The notes beneath the pieces are model-generated. The model had not been told where the DNA came from. It did no database searches and saw only the letters and a list, made by a program, of their open reading frames with translations. Shown in pieces: positions 1-10,734 of a stretch of 64,000 nucleotides of DNA. The translations under genes and the position numbers were made by a program. The stretch is from the NCBI RefSeq assembly GCF_002575655.3, contig NC_053036.3:157704627-157768626 (forward strand). Reading direction: 5' to 3'. Source of the DNA: Aegilops tauschii subsp. strangulata. Taxonomy: Eukaryota; Streptophyta; Magnoliopsida; Poales; Poaceae. Position 1 is the stretch's first letter. Each line of letters begins with the position of its first letter.

Positions 1-236
1 AAAATTCATATTTTTACATTTCAAAAAATTCTGGAAAAAAATACAGATATAAATGAAGGCATAACACACAGGTGTGTAAATTTTCAGCTAAAATACGTTG
101 AAATGAGGGCTGTGCAAAAAAGACAAATCTGGGGCTGTTTAACACATGATACTATTCATCCTCCCAGGTCATGAATTTGTCTTTTTTGTACAGGTCGCAA
201 CTCAAGGTATTTGATTATGAATTTTTACACACATGT
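1..236. repeat. Left arm and loop of a foldback (MITE-like) repeat, split by element A
   Basis: Bases 1 to about 128 pair, imperfectly but over their whole length, with the reverse complement of 172-236 joined to 32011 to about 32085. For example CAAAAAATTCTG at the left faces CAGAATTTTTTG at 32036, and GCAAAAAAGACAAAT faces ATTTGTCTTTTTTGT. The unpaired loop is about 45 bp around 129-171. The outer end lies upstream of the window, so terminal repeats and target duplication cannot be read and the superfamily is open. No coding capacity is seen. Confidence 0.7.
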
Positions 237-1162
237 TGATGCGGAGCATCCTACGGGCATCACAGAGTCCGTTTGGCAAGTGACACTTCCGACCTCTACT
301 TCTCATACATAAAGGTGAATCTTCTCCTTTACACGTGTTCACTTGACCCCTTCGAGGATGGCATACTACTTGACACTCCACTCGTGTGCATGCATAGGTA
401 TTGCCGGAGCTTCACGGACGACGAGGAGGAGTGCAAGCGCCAAGGAATGCCTACACCATCCGCAAGGGAAGCGTGGAAGCGAAGACGGAAGAAGAAGGAT
501 CTGCCAGTCCGGAACGGGCGGTACTACCGCCCAAACCAAGCGGTACTACCGCTCAGGCCCTCCAAGCTGTACTACCGCCCAGCATCCGCCCTACTACCGC
601 TCAACCCGACAAGCTCCTGTGATCGAGCGGCACAAGTCCGGTACTACCGCCCCCACAAGCGGTACTACCGCTGAGCTTCGTAAGGGGTACTACCGCCCGA
701 GGGTCCGGTACTACCGCCCTGCCTGTGCGCAGCCGCGGGCCTTTGGCCCATGTATCCTCTCCCACTTACCCCTTCGTGGCTAAGACTACATATAGACCCC
801 CTCTCCCTCCTAGTTAGGGTTAACATAGGTTTAGCTCATTTGAGATAGAGCTTTGCTCATCCATACGAATCTACTCCACCGCGAGGGACCGACACCTCTT
901 CGGAGAAGATCCACCTTGGATTCAAGATCCCCTCACGGGTGGACCCCATCAAGACCTTCTCTTGGAGATGAACTTTACCTTGTATCTTTCCCTTTGTTGT
1001 TCATGTACCTTGTGGATCTTGTGTGTTTGATTGTCTAGTGGATGTGTGATTGGACTTGTTCTTGAGTGTTCCTCTCATTTTCCCTCGTGTTTCCCCTCGT
1101 GTTCTTCGTAGGATCCCCTCCAATCGTGAAAGATCGGGCCACTAGGGTTCTACCCTACATCA
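237..1162 (+). repeat. 5' LTR of element A, with GCGGTACTACCGC palindrome array
   Basis: Begins TGATGCGGAGCATCC and ends CCCTACATCA. At 519-720 it holds about eight copies of a 13-bp near-palindrome, GCGGTA-C-TACCGC, with irregular spacers. The array sits just upstream of a TATA-like box near 788 (CATATAGA here, intact TATATATAGA in the 3' copy at 31619-31630), so it lies in the position of promoter-proximal elements. The 3' portion contains short CCCTCGTGTTT-type repeats. About 25 substitutions by eye separate it from the 3' LTR. Confidence 0.88.
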
Positions 1163-1165
1163 TTT

Positions 1166-1250
1166 TCGTATCAGAGCCAGGTTTCGATCCTAGGACCTGT
1201 GGGTTCTATCCTACATCATCTTGGATTAGAGCCAGCTTGCTCATGATCAT
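1166..1250 (+). other. Composite primer-binding region of element A (initiator tRNA-Met)
   Basis: Bases 1166-1205 match the complement of the 3' 40 nt of plant initiator tRNA-Met with two mismatches (core TATCAGAGCCAGG at 1169). This is far longer than the usual 18-nt site. It runs into a second copy of the LTR end (GGGTTCTATCCTACATCA at 1201-1218), then a decayed second PBS (GGATTAGAGCCAG at 1223) and a third (GGATCAGAGCAAGG near 1254). Element B has only the single, last type of site. The tRNA sequence is recalled knowledge; the duplication is seen directly. Confidence 0.75.
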
Positions 1251-1603
1251 CTTGGATCAGAGCAAGGTTGATCACGAATTTGGAGCCCCTACCCCTTTGT
1301 TTTCTAGCCTAGTTTTGTTGATTTTGTCCCAATTTCAAAAATTCCCCACCAAAAATAGCCCCAATTGTTTTGTGATTTGTTGGTATGATGAAGTTTTGTT
1401 GATTTTGATCCATGGATTTGCTTGGTTTCGAGTGGATCTAGCATTTCCCCAAGTTTCCCCACCTTCCATACACGAAATCCGTCAAATTTTACCCCCGAAA
1501 TCATCCATTTCCGCCCAAAATCCACCTCGATCCAGATTTGTGAATTTTCCCGACACGAGCGGTACTACCGCCCACTCCAAGCAGTACTACCGCTAAGCAC
1601 CAC

Positions 1604-2581
1604 TGATGCGGAGCATCCTACGATCATCCCCATGTACACTACGACTACTCCCCAAGCCCCAAGTGTCCACATGTTGAGACCTCGAGCATACACCATTGGA
1701 CCTAAGGTGAACTCGCTCCTTTCCGAATCTTCCCTTTCCGCATATAAGACATGGATGCTACTTCAAGCGCGGACCTTGTGCATACTCAGGTACACCCGAG
1801 GAGACCATGGAGAGCCCAAGAACCAAGGCCAAGTGTGCCCGGGAGCGAAGGAAGGAGAAGGAAGAAGAGCTGCTGCTACAGCAGCCGGACATCCGGCCAT
1901 GTCCCGGACATCCGGCCCAATGCTCGGAAATCCGGCTCCCTTCTACCCAGAGAGCACCAGTGTCGGCCAAGTCAGCCCGGACATCCGGCCCGTCGCAAGT
2001 CGCTGGACATCCGGCGCCCCATCACAGAAGCTGGACCCTGCCAGCCCGGACATCCGACCCCAGCGCCCGGACATCCGGTGTCTCGGGAAGGCCCGGACAT
2101 CCGGCCCGACGCCCGGACATCCGACCCCCCTGCCTGCGTGCAGTGCATCTGGGCCGAGGCCCATGTACCCCTTTGCCCCTTAGACTATATATACTCCCCC
2201 TCCTCCTACGTTTTAGGGTTAGCAAAGGATTAGCTCATTTGAGATAGAGCTTTGCTCATCCATTACGGATCTACTCCACGAGAGAGACCGCGGCCCCTCT
2301 ACGGAGAAGATCCACCTTGGATTCAAGACCCCCTCTTGAGTGGCCCCATCAAGACCTCCTCACAGAGAAGAACCGGTTACCTCTTGTATCGTCCTTTGTT
2401 GACTTTGGATCTTGTATCTCCTCTTGTGTTTCGAGGATCTAGCACATGTGTGATCGTTCTTGTTGGTTTGAGTGATTTCTCTTGTGTTTTCCCTCGTGTT
2501 TCCCCTTGTGTTCTTCGTGTTCTTAGTTGGGATCCGCTCCTTTCGTGAAAGATCGGCCGTATAGGGTTCCACACTACATCA
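1604..2581 (+). repeat. 5' LTR of element B, with CCGGACATCCGG palindrome array
   Basis: Starts TGATGCGGAGCATCC and ends CTACATCA. Between 1882 and 2130 it has about nine copies of CCGGA-CA-TCCGG, some with single-base changes. The array ends about 55 bp upstream of the TATA box CTATATATAC (2185-2194). Sequence on either side aligns with the LTR of element A, but the array motif is entirely different from A's. The 3' copy carries about twelve units, explaining most of the 58-bp length difference. Confidence 0.88.
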
Positions 2582-4634
2582 TCTTGGTTCAGAGCAAGGT
2601 TGATCATGAATTTGGAGCCCCTACCCCTCTTTTTGTAGCTTGATTTTGTTGTGTTCTTCCCCAATTTTGAAAATCCCCACCAAAAATAGCCCCAAGTTTT
2701 TTAGTGATTTGTTGGTTTGATGAAGTTTTGTTGGATTTGATCCATGGATTTGCTTTGTTACGAGTGGATCTAGCTTTCCCCCAATTTTTCCCACTTTCCA
2801 TCCACGAAATCTCCGCAATTTTGCCCCGAAATCATCAATTTCCGCCCCCAAATCGTGTTCCTCGAGTTCATCCTCGGATTTGGTGCCCGGACATCCGGCC
2901 CATCGGGCCGGACATCCGGGCCCCAAGCCAGACATCCGGCTCCTGGAGCACAAAATCTGCACGGTTTTGGACATCAGCCCCTGGATATCCGGCCCCCACC
3001 CCCGGATGTCCGACCCGTGGAGCATCAGCCTCCCGTGTTTTACCGTTTTGCCCATAACTTTCACATCCGGAGTCCGATTTTCGCGTTCTTTAGCTCGTTG
3101 AGTAGCTATTGACATCCTCTATCCCCATAGTTTGTTCTCAACACCATTTGACCCCATCAATTTTTTGGAACTTTGGCATCTTTGCCTAGGGCTTCCACCA
3201 TATCATCCGCATAACCACCACCGACTTCCGCCACCTAACCCATTTCGTCCCATATAGCATTAGTGGTTGTTTGAGTTGCGATTCGAGTCTCCTAAGGTGT
3301 TTAGGCTACTTAGGAACGGTTTCTTCTTCATCAACCACCACAAAACTTCCGCATAGGCTTACCCACCATACACTTCCCCCACCCCAACTTAACCCAATTT
3401 TGTTTGTGTTGTGAGTTGTGTCTCCTAAGGTGTTTAGGCTACTTAGGGACCATGCTTCCAACTCCGACACCGTGTATAGTTAACCACCTTACCCTCGACT
3501 TCCGCATTGCGTACTCCAAAACCCATCATTGCATTTCCGCAATCCCATTGAGCTTCCGCAAAACCACCACCGCTTTCCGCTACCATCATTTGACATTTGC
3601 GTTTGAGATTTTGAGTTCGTGGTTTTTCCGTTTCCTAAGGTGTTTCGGCTAATTAGGGACGGTTCGACATCGAGAACACCGCCACTCATCATCGCCTCGA
3701 GGTCGTCATCAACATTGACCACTTCACCATTGACAAACCATTGACGGTAACCTCGACGACATCCATTGTGTATTCCCCATGCAATTGCATTGATAACCCC
3801 TAGCCCATTTTGCATCACTTGCCTATCGAGACTAGCCTTTGAGTATTGCCGGCAACGTTACTTGTGCACATTAGTGATCATTGGTCTACACCTTCCATTG
3901 CATACATACCATATCATATTGGTATCATATCATCTCTTGTGTCACAAAATTGTTCACGCATATACACAATTGCTATCTTGGTTTGTGCATTTCGCATTGT
4001 GGCCATATCAAAAAAAGAATAAGCTTTTAAGCAAAAGAGAAAAACAAAGAGCTTGTAAGCAATAGCCATAGCACCATACCACATTGCACATAAGATTTTC
4101 ATATCCGATCATCTTGGATCATCTTGGAAGAAACACCGGGAACCATATATACATAGCATAATTGGGATAGAAGTCGTTGCATTTTTCTCTTCTATAGGTT
4201 GTGCACAAGTGTCGTATCCGCCTATTGAGCAATCGTGCTAGCGTCTCTCTAGAGTTGTGCAACAAGAGCATTTTCCGTGGATTCCACATTTTGAGCTCAT
4301 TCCTTGGTTGCACGACCCCATTTATCTATCCGTGTGTGCGTTTCCGTGTGCCATTCATTGCTACTGGTCTACTTGTTTCACTTGCGAATTTGTGAATCTC
4401 TTTCAGCATTATTGACTCTTGATAACATTTTCCATCAATTTTTGTGCCACTATCCTAACCGAGCTCCACAGTAAGCCTTACTTGTGTAGGTGTGAGAAAT
4501 TGACAAGATCGGTACCATATGTGCTATTTCCTTGTTACATTATTGAGTGATCATTGATCCATCTTCAACATCGGTCAAGGTCTATTTGGTATAGTTTTTC
4601 TCTTTCTCCCACTCATATTTGCTCGAGTCTTGTG
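2582..4634 (+). other. Untranslated leader of element B
   Basis: No convincing gene is seen over about 2 kb. The stretch aligns with the leader of A (1163-1598 plus 24948-26390). A second cluster of CCGGACATCCGG palindromes lies at 2887-3018. From about 3230 the text is rich in TTCCGC and CCTAAGGTGTTT(A/C)GGCTA repeats. ORFs here are not conserved between A and B and read as noise. The first plausible start is the ATG at 4635. Confidence 0.6.
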
Positions 4635-6254
4635 ATGGATAGGCCAGGCATTTCAACTCCGTTCTTCGACAACAATGACGGCGCGAACAACTACATCACC
4701 AAAGCGTCCATCTTCGGCCTACAACAACAAATACAAGGCGCACATTCTACCTTGCGTGAGCGCATCGAAAACCTTTCCATCGACATTCGTCACTCCAAAG
4801 CAAGGAAAAAGGACTACATCGACAACAAGCTTTCCGCACAAAAGGAGGAGCAATATGCAAGAATGGAGGAGATTCGGACGTTGTTAATCAACCGTTCTTC
4901 CCCTTCATCATCCTCAAGGCGGCGGCGTTCAAGTCACAAGACTTCGGAGCGCAAACAAGATGCAAGCGCAAGTCATCCATGTCCACATCTCCATGGCAAC
5001 CACCATCACGTTCGTGATCCACATCGTCATGAAGGGCAAGTCACCTCCAAGCATCATGTGCACGACGACGACGAACGACATCTACATCGAGCTCAAGTAC
5101 GACACCGACACCATCAACATGAAGATGCTCGAGATGCGCCTACCTACAAGTCCCAACAAGCTCTACATCAAGCTACGGCCAAACTTCAAGAGCACAAGAG
5201 AAGACCGCGAGACGAGCACCACCAAGACGGAGCTACGGCTACCACCACCACTTTGGCATCTTCGCCAAGTGCTATCAAGGCATCTTCGCCTTTGGACATA
5301 CAACATCTTCGCCTACTTCCCATGAGTTCGCCTACATCGACATCTTCAACAACAAGGCGACCACCTACAAGCGAGGGCGACACTTCCATCTTCGAGCATG
5401 GGAAATTCCCTTCGGTCATGGAGACGAGCTACGAGGTGTCACATCATATGGACCTCCTACAACAAGACAGCGACAAGAAGGTCGAGCTAGGGCCATCCCC
5501 TTCGACCACGGCGACGAGCACGAACCTCTTCAACAACATGAAGACGGCGCCCATATTGGACTCATACTCCGAGCCAAGCTATGAGACCTTCTCTTTGGTC
5601 TCGGAGGAGAGTGATGTTTTGCCACATCCTACGGCATTCATCTTTGGAGGCGTTATGGATGAGGAGGTTGAGCATGGGACTATCCCTTCAACCAAGGCGG
5701 CGATAGGAGTTGAGCATGGAGACATTTGCACCAACATCTCTCCGACACCCACATATGAAGAGATCCCCCAATTGCCATGTGAGGAGAGCCACCCCACCAT
5801 GAGTGATATGAGTGACTCCACCATATGTGACATTGAGTGCATTTCCTATGAGAGGATGAGTGTGACCACCACTAGCCCCACACATGAGAGCATGCCACAC
5901 ATCCTATGTGAGGTTGAGAGCCATTTGAGAGACTCCACCAACCATACGAGTGAGAGCATCCAAGAGGGAGTGAGTGAGCCACAACACTTAGTGGGTGAGG
6001 TCGTGGAGAGGGCATGTGAGGCCACTTTGATTTCTAACAACTTAACCTCTACTCCGAGTGTGTTTTCTTTGGTGCTAGGTCTCCTACATGACGACATGCC
6101 TATCCTCGACGAGTCCATACCTCCAATGGAGACGACGATGGCCATGGTGGACGATGATGCACCCCCACATGGTTCCATCAAGATGAAGATGGCCACGACT
6201 TGGTCTTCGACACCTCACCTACAACACATGAGCGATGCTCCAAAGGTAACATAG
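4635..6254 (+). pseudogene. Gag-region ORF of element B lacking the gag core
   Basis: The 539-codon frame starts MDRPGIST, matching MDRQGISP in element A, and keeps the His/Arg/Ser-rich N-terminal part. Then, around residue 220 (near 5300), it jumps to an acidic Ser/Thr/Pro-rich tail with repeats such as FEHGKFPSVME and VEHGTIPST. The block that in A carries the gag capsid-like domain (YLEWELLMDDYLKLHQV onwards) is absent. It ends in the sequence AAGGTAACATAG. It is probably a deleted derivative of gag and unable to make a capsid by itself. An independent function for the tail is unknown. Confidence 0.6.
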
Positions 6255-8327
6255 GTGATGGTGCTTCTCTTGTCCCACTAGTGGACTATCTCACCAATGA
6301 TTGCTTGCATGATGTTGATCCACCTATTCCCATGCTTCATGCTAGTGCGACTTCTTCATGTCATGACTTACCAATTTATGATGAATATGATGATGAGCAT
6401 GTTGAGTTGCCTATTTGTGATGCTATGCTCCATAGGATATCATGTCAAAATTCTTTTGGTCACTTCATGTTTGACAATCCATTGAACTTGTCATATGCTA
6501 TGAGTGAGATCTCCCATATTGCATCATTTCAATCTCAACATAGTCACTATGCATGCCCCATTAAGATAAATCCCATTTGCACTTATGGCATAGATGATGA
6601 GATGATGGTCATTGGCTTTTGTTTTTCATGTGATGATATTGCTATGCTTCCTTTACATGATTTGCGCAATTCATCTACTATGCCATGCCATGATCACATT
6701 GTTCCAAATATGCATTGTTTTGGATGTTGTCAATATTCTCCATGTGATGTTTCCATTAATGCTCATGAGGAGACCCCCATAGTTCCCTCATACATATTAG
6801 GGGATCTTGATGCATTCCATACTTTGCATGATTCCCATAATTGCATGCACCATATGCATTCCATGAAAAACAATGCTCTACATATTTCTCATGATGCATT
6901 ACATAATTTGAGTCTCCATTATGCTATACATAACAACAAACCCATCATGATGGATGACATGTTTCTATATCACGCATCTCATTTATTTGAGCATTGGCTA
7001 TTTTGTGCTAACCAACACATGCACGTGCGCATCATGATGGATGATGTGTACATCTACCACGCACACACATTTTTCCTTTGCCTTTGTTTTGTGTAGGTAC
7101 TCATGTATACTCGTCAACCTCTCAATCCCAAGAGTTGACGAAACGAGCTCTTGAGAGCAACATCACTTTGGGATTCCGTGGACTATCCTTACCACCGTTC
7201 CCTTCGCGCAACGACTACGCGCATCTCTTCTACTTGGCTCTCACACGGCTTTGGGCTATTTACCATTTGTCACCTTATGCTCATTGTATCGTGTTCACTT
7301 TGCATGTTATCCCTCTTTCCATGATTTTGCCATGCAATTGTGACCCTTGCTTGCATCTACCCACCATTCACCATTATGCTACTACTATGTGTATTTGCAT
7401 GCTTGGTGGAGATCCTAGTTGCTATTGCCATGTTTATCATGTGCCTCATGCAATTGTTGATTCTTATGTTGGGAGAGTCATGATGTTCCATTGCTATTTA
7501 CATAGGACTTCTTGCCAATACATTGATGATACTTTCCTCATATCTTGCTTTCATGCTTGTGATATGTCATGTGCATTATTCATGACCACTACTTGCACAC
7601 ATGACATGCTTGCCATGATTCTTTCTAGTATGTTGCATCTTCGCACTACTAGCTTGCTTGACTTGAGCACTATGATTAATTGCTTGGTTGCATCACCCAT
7701 GTTCCATTCTTACTCGCTTTCTTGGGTTCATGGCATATATATTCATGCCTCTCACTTGATTTGTCTTGGTCATTGTCTCTTGTTTCCATTAGTTGCATCT
7801 CTCATATCACCTTGTAGTGAGTGCAACCATGCTATGCTTATTGATCTTGGAGACTTTGGCACCTTACTTGTGATGCATGCTTATTTACTTGAGCCTATTG
7901 TATTTGGTTGTTCTCGCATCATATGCCTCCATACTATGAAACGCTCCCTTGTCCTTTCTTATGATGAGCATGATGTAAACACTTGTTGGGTATCTCACCA
8001 CACGAATGATAGGTTTTGCATTTCCGCTAACCTCATTTGTTTTTCCTAGTGTTTGTCATGTTCTTTCGTTTTGAAGGATTCACAAGGCATTACCGTCATG
8101 AGACATATTGGGTATGTGAAGGCATACAAGATGCGCAACTCCAACATCTTTGAGAAACTCCTAAAGGTGACCTCCTTCCATTTGAGCCATCCTCAAATAT
8201 GCATATTGGATGGGTCATTCTTTCGTTGTTGTCTCCTTCTTCTTGTCTACATGATACATCTATTGGATGGAGGACCGACATTGGAGATTGGCTCTATGGA
8301 CCTTTACATTGAGGAACGCTCGGACTT
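6200..8327 (+). pseudogene. Met/His/Cys-rich reading frames of element B, first part
   Basis: A chain of open frames (6200-7096, 7078-8049, then 8053 to the CACTA junction) encodes protein extremely rich in His, Met, Cys, Asp and Tyr. Recurrent modules include MMDDMFLYHASHLFE and MMDDVYIYHAHTFF. The same frames with the same order occur in element A at 28164-30502, so the sequence was once coding. The frame overlaps the preceding ORF by 55 nt in the -1 direction, exactly as in A, and lacks an ATG at its start. I recognise no catalytic domain in this part; it is likely decayed or strongly composition-shifted polyprotein. Confidence 0.5.
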
Positions 8328-8560
8328 CACTACTAGGGAAAACCCTAGCAGTAGCGTGGGTATTTTGCCTATCAGTAGCGCGGGACGACGCGCTACTAAT
8401 AAGGCGCTACAGCTAATGTGTAGCAGTAGCGCCTGTCGTCCCACGCTACTGCTATGCATGGCTAGCAGTAGAGCACTTTAGTGCAGAGCGTTGCTGCTAA
8501 TATCTGCAGCGGATTTTAGCAGGAAGCGCTACTGCTAACTTTGTTCCCCTCGCTACTGCT
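8328..8560. repeat. Left terminal and subterminal repeats of the CACTA element
   Basis: After the terminal CACTACTAGGGAAAACC, the motif AGCAGTAGCGC and its complement GCGCTACTGCT recur about ten times up to 8560. Such motif clusters are the binding sites of the element-encoded TnpA-type protein in known CACTA elements (family knowledge). Confidence 0.85.
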
Positions 8561-9006
8561 AGTTTTATTAGTTTCTATTTTTTTTCTGCATATTTGTTTT
8601 GTATTTGAATAGGCTTTATACAATAATCTTTAGCATATCATACACATACAAATGTAATCATAGCATATACATACAAATAGTCTCATCAAATCATGTCATC
8701 ATCATAATAATCATCCAACACAAAGTGGTCTCTCGTCATCATCTCGAAAATAGCGATACAAGTCTCGATTACTTGCAACTACATCATCATCCATCTAAAC
8801 AATGATACACGTGAGAAGAGCTATCACTTTGAGTGAGAGCGGAACTATGCAGTACATGAGTTCATATCCCTCTCTCGCATTAGCGTGAACCTGAACTAAC
8901 TACTGGCTGTCGCTCGAAAACCGGAAACCGGTACACCTGGGCCTGACATTCCGGCCACTCGTCGTATACTCCTGGCGTCGCACTTCTTCGCCATCGATGA
9001 TCTGTA

Positions 9007-10734
9007 TGTTGGAAATATGCCCTAGAGGCAATAATAAAATGGTTATTATTATATTTCCTTGTTCATGATAATTGTCTATTGTTCATGCTATAATTGTATT
9101 AACTGGAAACCGTAATACATGTGTGAATACATAGACCACAACATGTCCCTAGTAAGCCTCTAGTTGACTAGCTCGTTGATCAATAGATGGTTATGGTTTC
9201 CTGACCATGGACATTGGATATCATTGATAACGGGATCACATCATTAGGAGAATGATGTGATGGACAAGACCCAATCCTAAGCATAGCACAAGATCGTGTA
9301 GTTCGTTTGCTAGAGCTTTTCTAATGTCAAGTATCATTTCCTTAGACCATGAGATTGTGCAACTCCCGGATACTGTAGGAATGCTTTGGGTGTACCAAAC
9401 GTCACAACGTAACTGGGTGGCTATAAGGGTGCACTACAGGTATCTCCGAAAGTGTCTGTTGGGTTGGCACGAATCGAGACTGGGATTTGTCACTCCGTAT
9501 GACGGAGAGGTATCTCTGGGCCCACTCGGTAATGCATCATCATATTGAGCTCAATGTGACTAAGGAGTTAGCCACAGGATCATGCGTTACGGAACGAGTA
9601 AAGAGACTTGCCGGTAACGAGATTGAACGAGGTATTGGGATACCGACGATCGAATCTCGGGCAAGTAACATACCGATAGACAAAGGGAATTGTATACGGG
9701 ATTGAATGAATCCCCGACATCGTGGTTCATCCAATGAGATCATCGTGGAACATGTGGGAGCCAATATGGGTATCCAGATCCCGCTATTGGTTATTGGCCG
9801 GAGAGGTGTCTCGGTCATGTCTGCATGGTTCCCGAACCCGTAGGGTCTACACACTTAAGGTTCGGTGACGCTAGAGTTGTTATGGGAAATAGTATGTGGT
9901 TACCAAAGGTTGTTCGGAGTCCCGGATGAGATCCCGGACATCACGAGGAGTTCTGGAATGGTCCGGCGGTGAAGATCGATATATTGGACGAAGGGTATTG
10001 GAGTCCGGAAGTGTTCCGGGGGTACCAGGCTATGGCCAGCATGACCGAAAGGTGTTTCGGGAGCCCCGACAAGTGTTGGAGGGCCTCATGGGCCAAAGGG
10101 GAAGGGGAAAACCAGCCCACTAAGGGGTGGTGCGCCCCCCACACCCTTTCCCACGTTACTTGGGGAGGTGGGGCGCCTCCACCTGGCTTGGGAGGCAAGC
10201 CTCCACCTGCTTGACTTGGGGGGGCAAGCCACCCTCCCTGGCCGCCGCCCCTCCCACCAGATGGGATCTAAGGGGCCGGCCCCCCTCTCCCTTGCCCCTA
10301 TATATAGTGGAGGGGTGGGAGGGCAGCCGCACCCCTGGCTTGGCGCAGCCCTCTCCACCTCCAACTCCTCCTCCTCCTCCGTAGTGCTTAGCGAAGCTCT
10401 GCCGGAGAACCACGAGCTCCATTGCCACCACGCCGTCGTGCTGCTGGAGTTCTCCCTCAACTTCTCCTCTCCCCTTGCTGGATCAAGAAGGAGGAGACGT
10501 CCCCGGGCTGTACGTGTGTTGAACGCGGAGGCGCCGTCCGTTCGGCGCTAGATCGGATCTTCCGCGATTTGAATCGCTGCGAGTACGACTCCATCAACCG
10601 CGTTCTTGTAACGCTTCCGCTTAGCAATCTTCAAGGGTATGAAGATGCACTCCCTCTCTCTCGTTGCTAGCATCTCCTAGATTGATCTTGGTGACACGTA
10701 GGAACATTTTGAATTATTGCTTCGTTCCCCAACA
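9007..10734 (+). repeat. 5' LTR of the Angela-type element
   Basis: A 1728-bp LTR. A TATA box CTATATATAG lies near 10300, placing the transcription start shortly downstream. The several open frames inside are LTR noise and are not annotated. Confidence 0.93.

Noticed and set aside
1166..1205. Possible tRNA-Met gene fragment
   Set aside because: It is only the 3' 40 nt in antisense, directly behind an LTR end, so it is a primer-binding site rather than a gene.
1882..2130. Regularly recurring CCGGACATCCGG units resembling a CRISPR array or satellite
   Set aside because: Units are 12 bp with irregular spacers, lie inside an LTR of a plant retrotransposon, and recur in both LTRs; there are no cas genes and the organism is a plant.
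10086..10551. Proline-rich frames in the Angela LTR (repeated at 16975-17440)
   Set aside because: They lie within the LTR promoter/R region around the TATA box; openness is due to G/C-rich composition.
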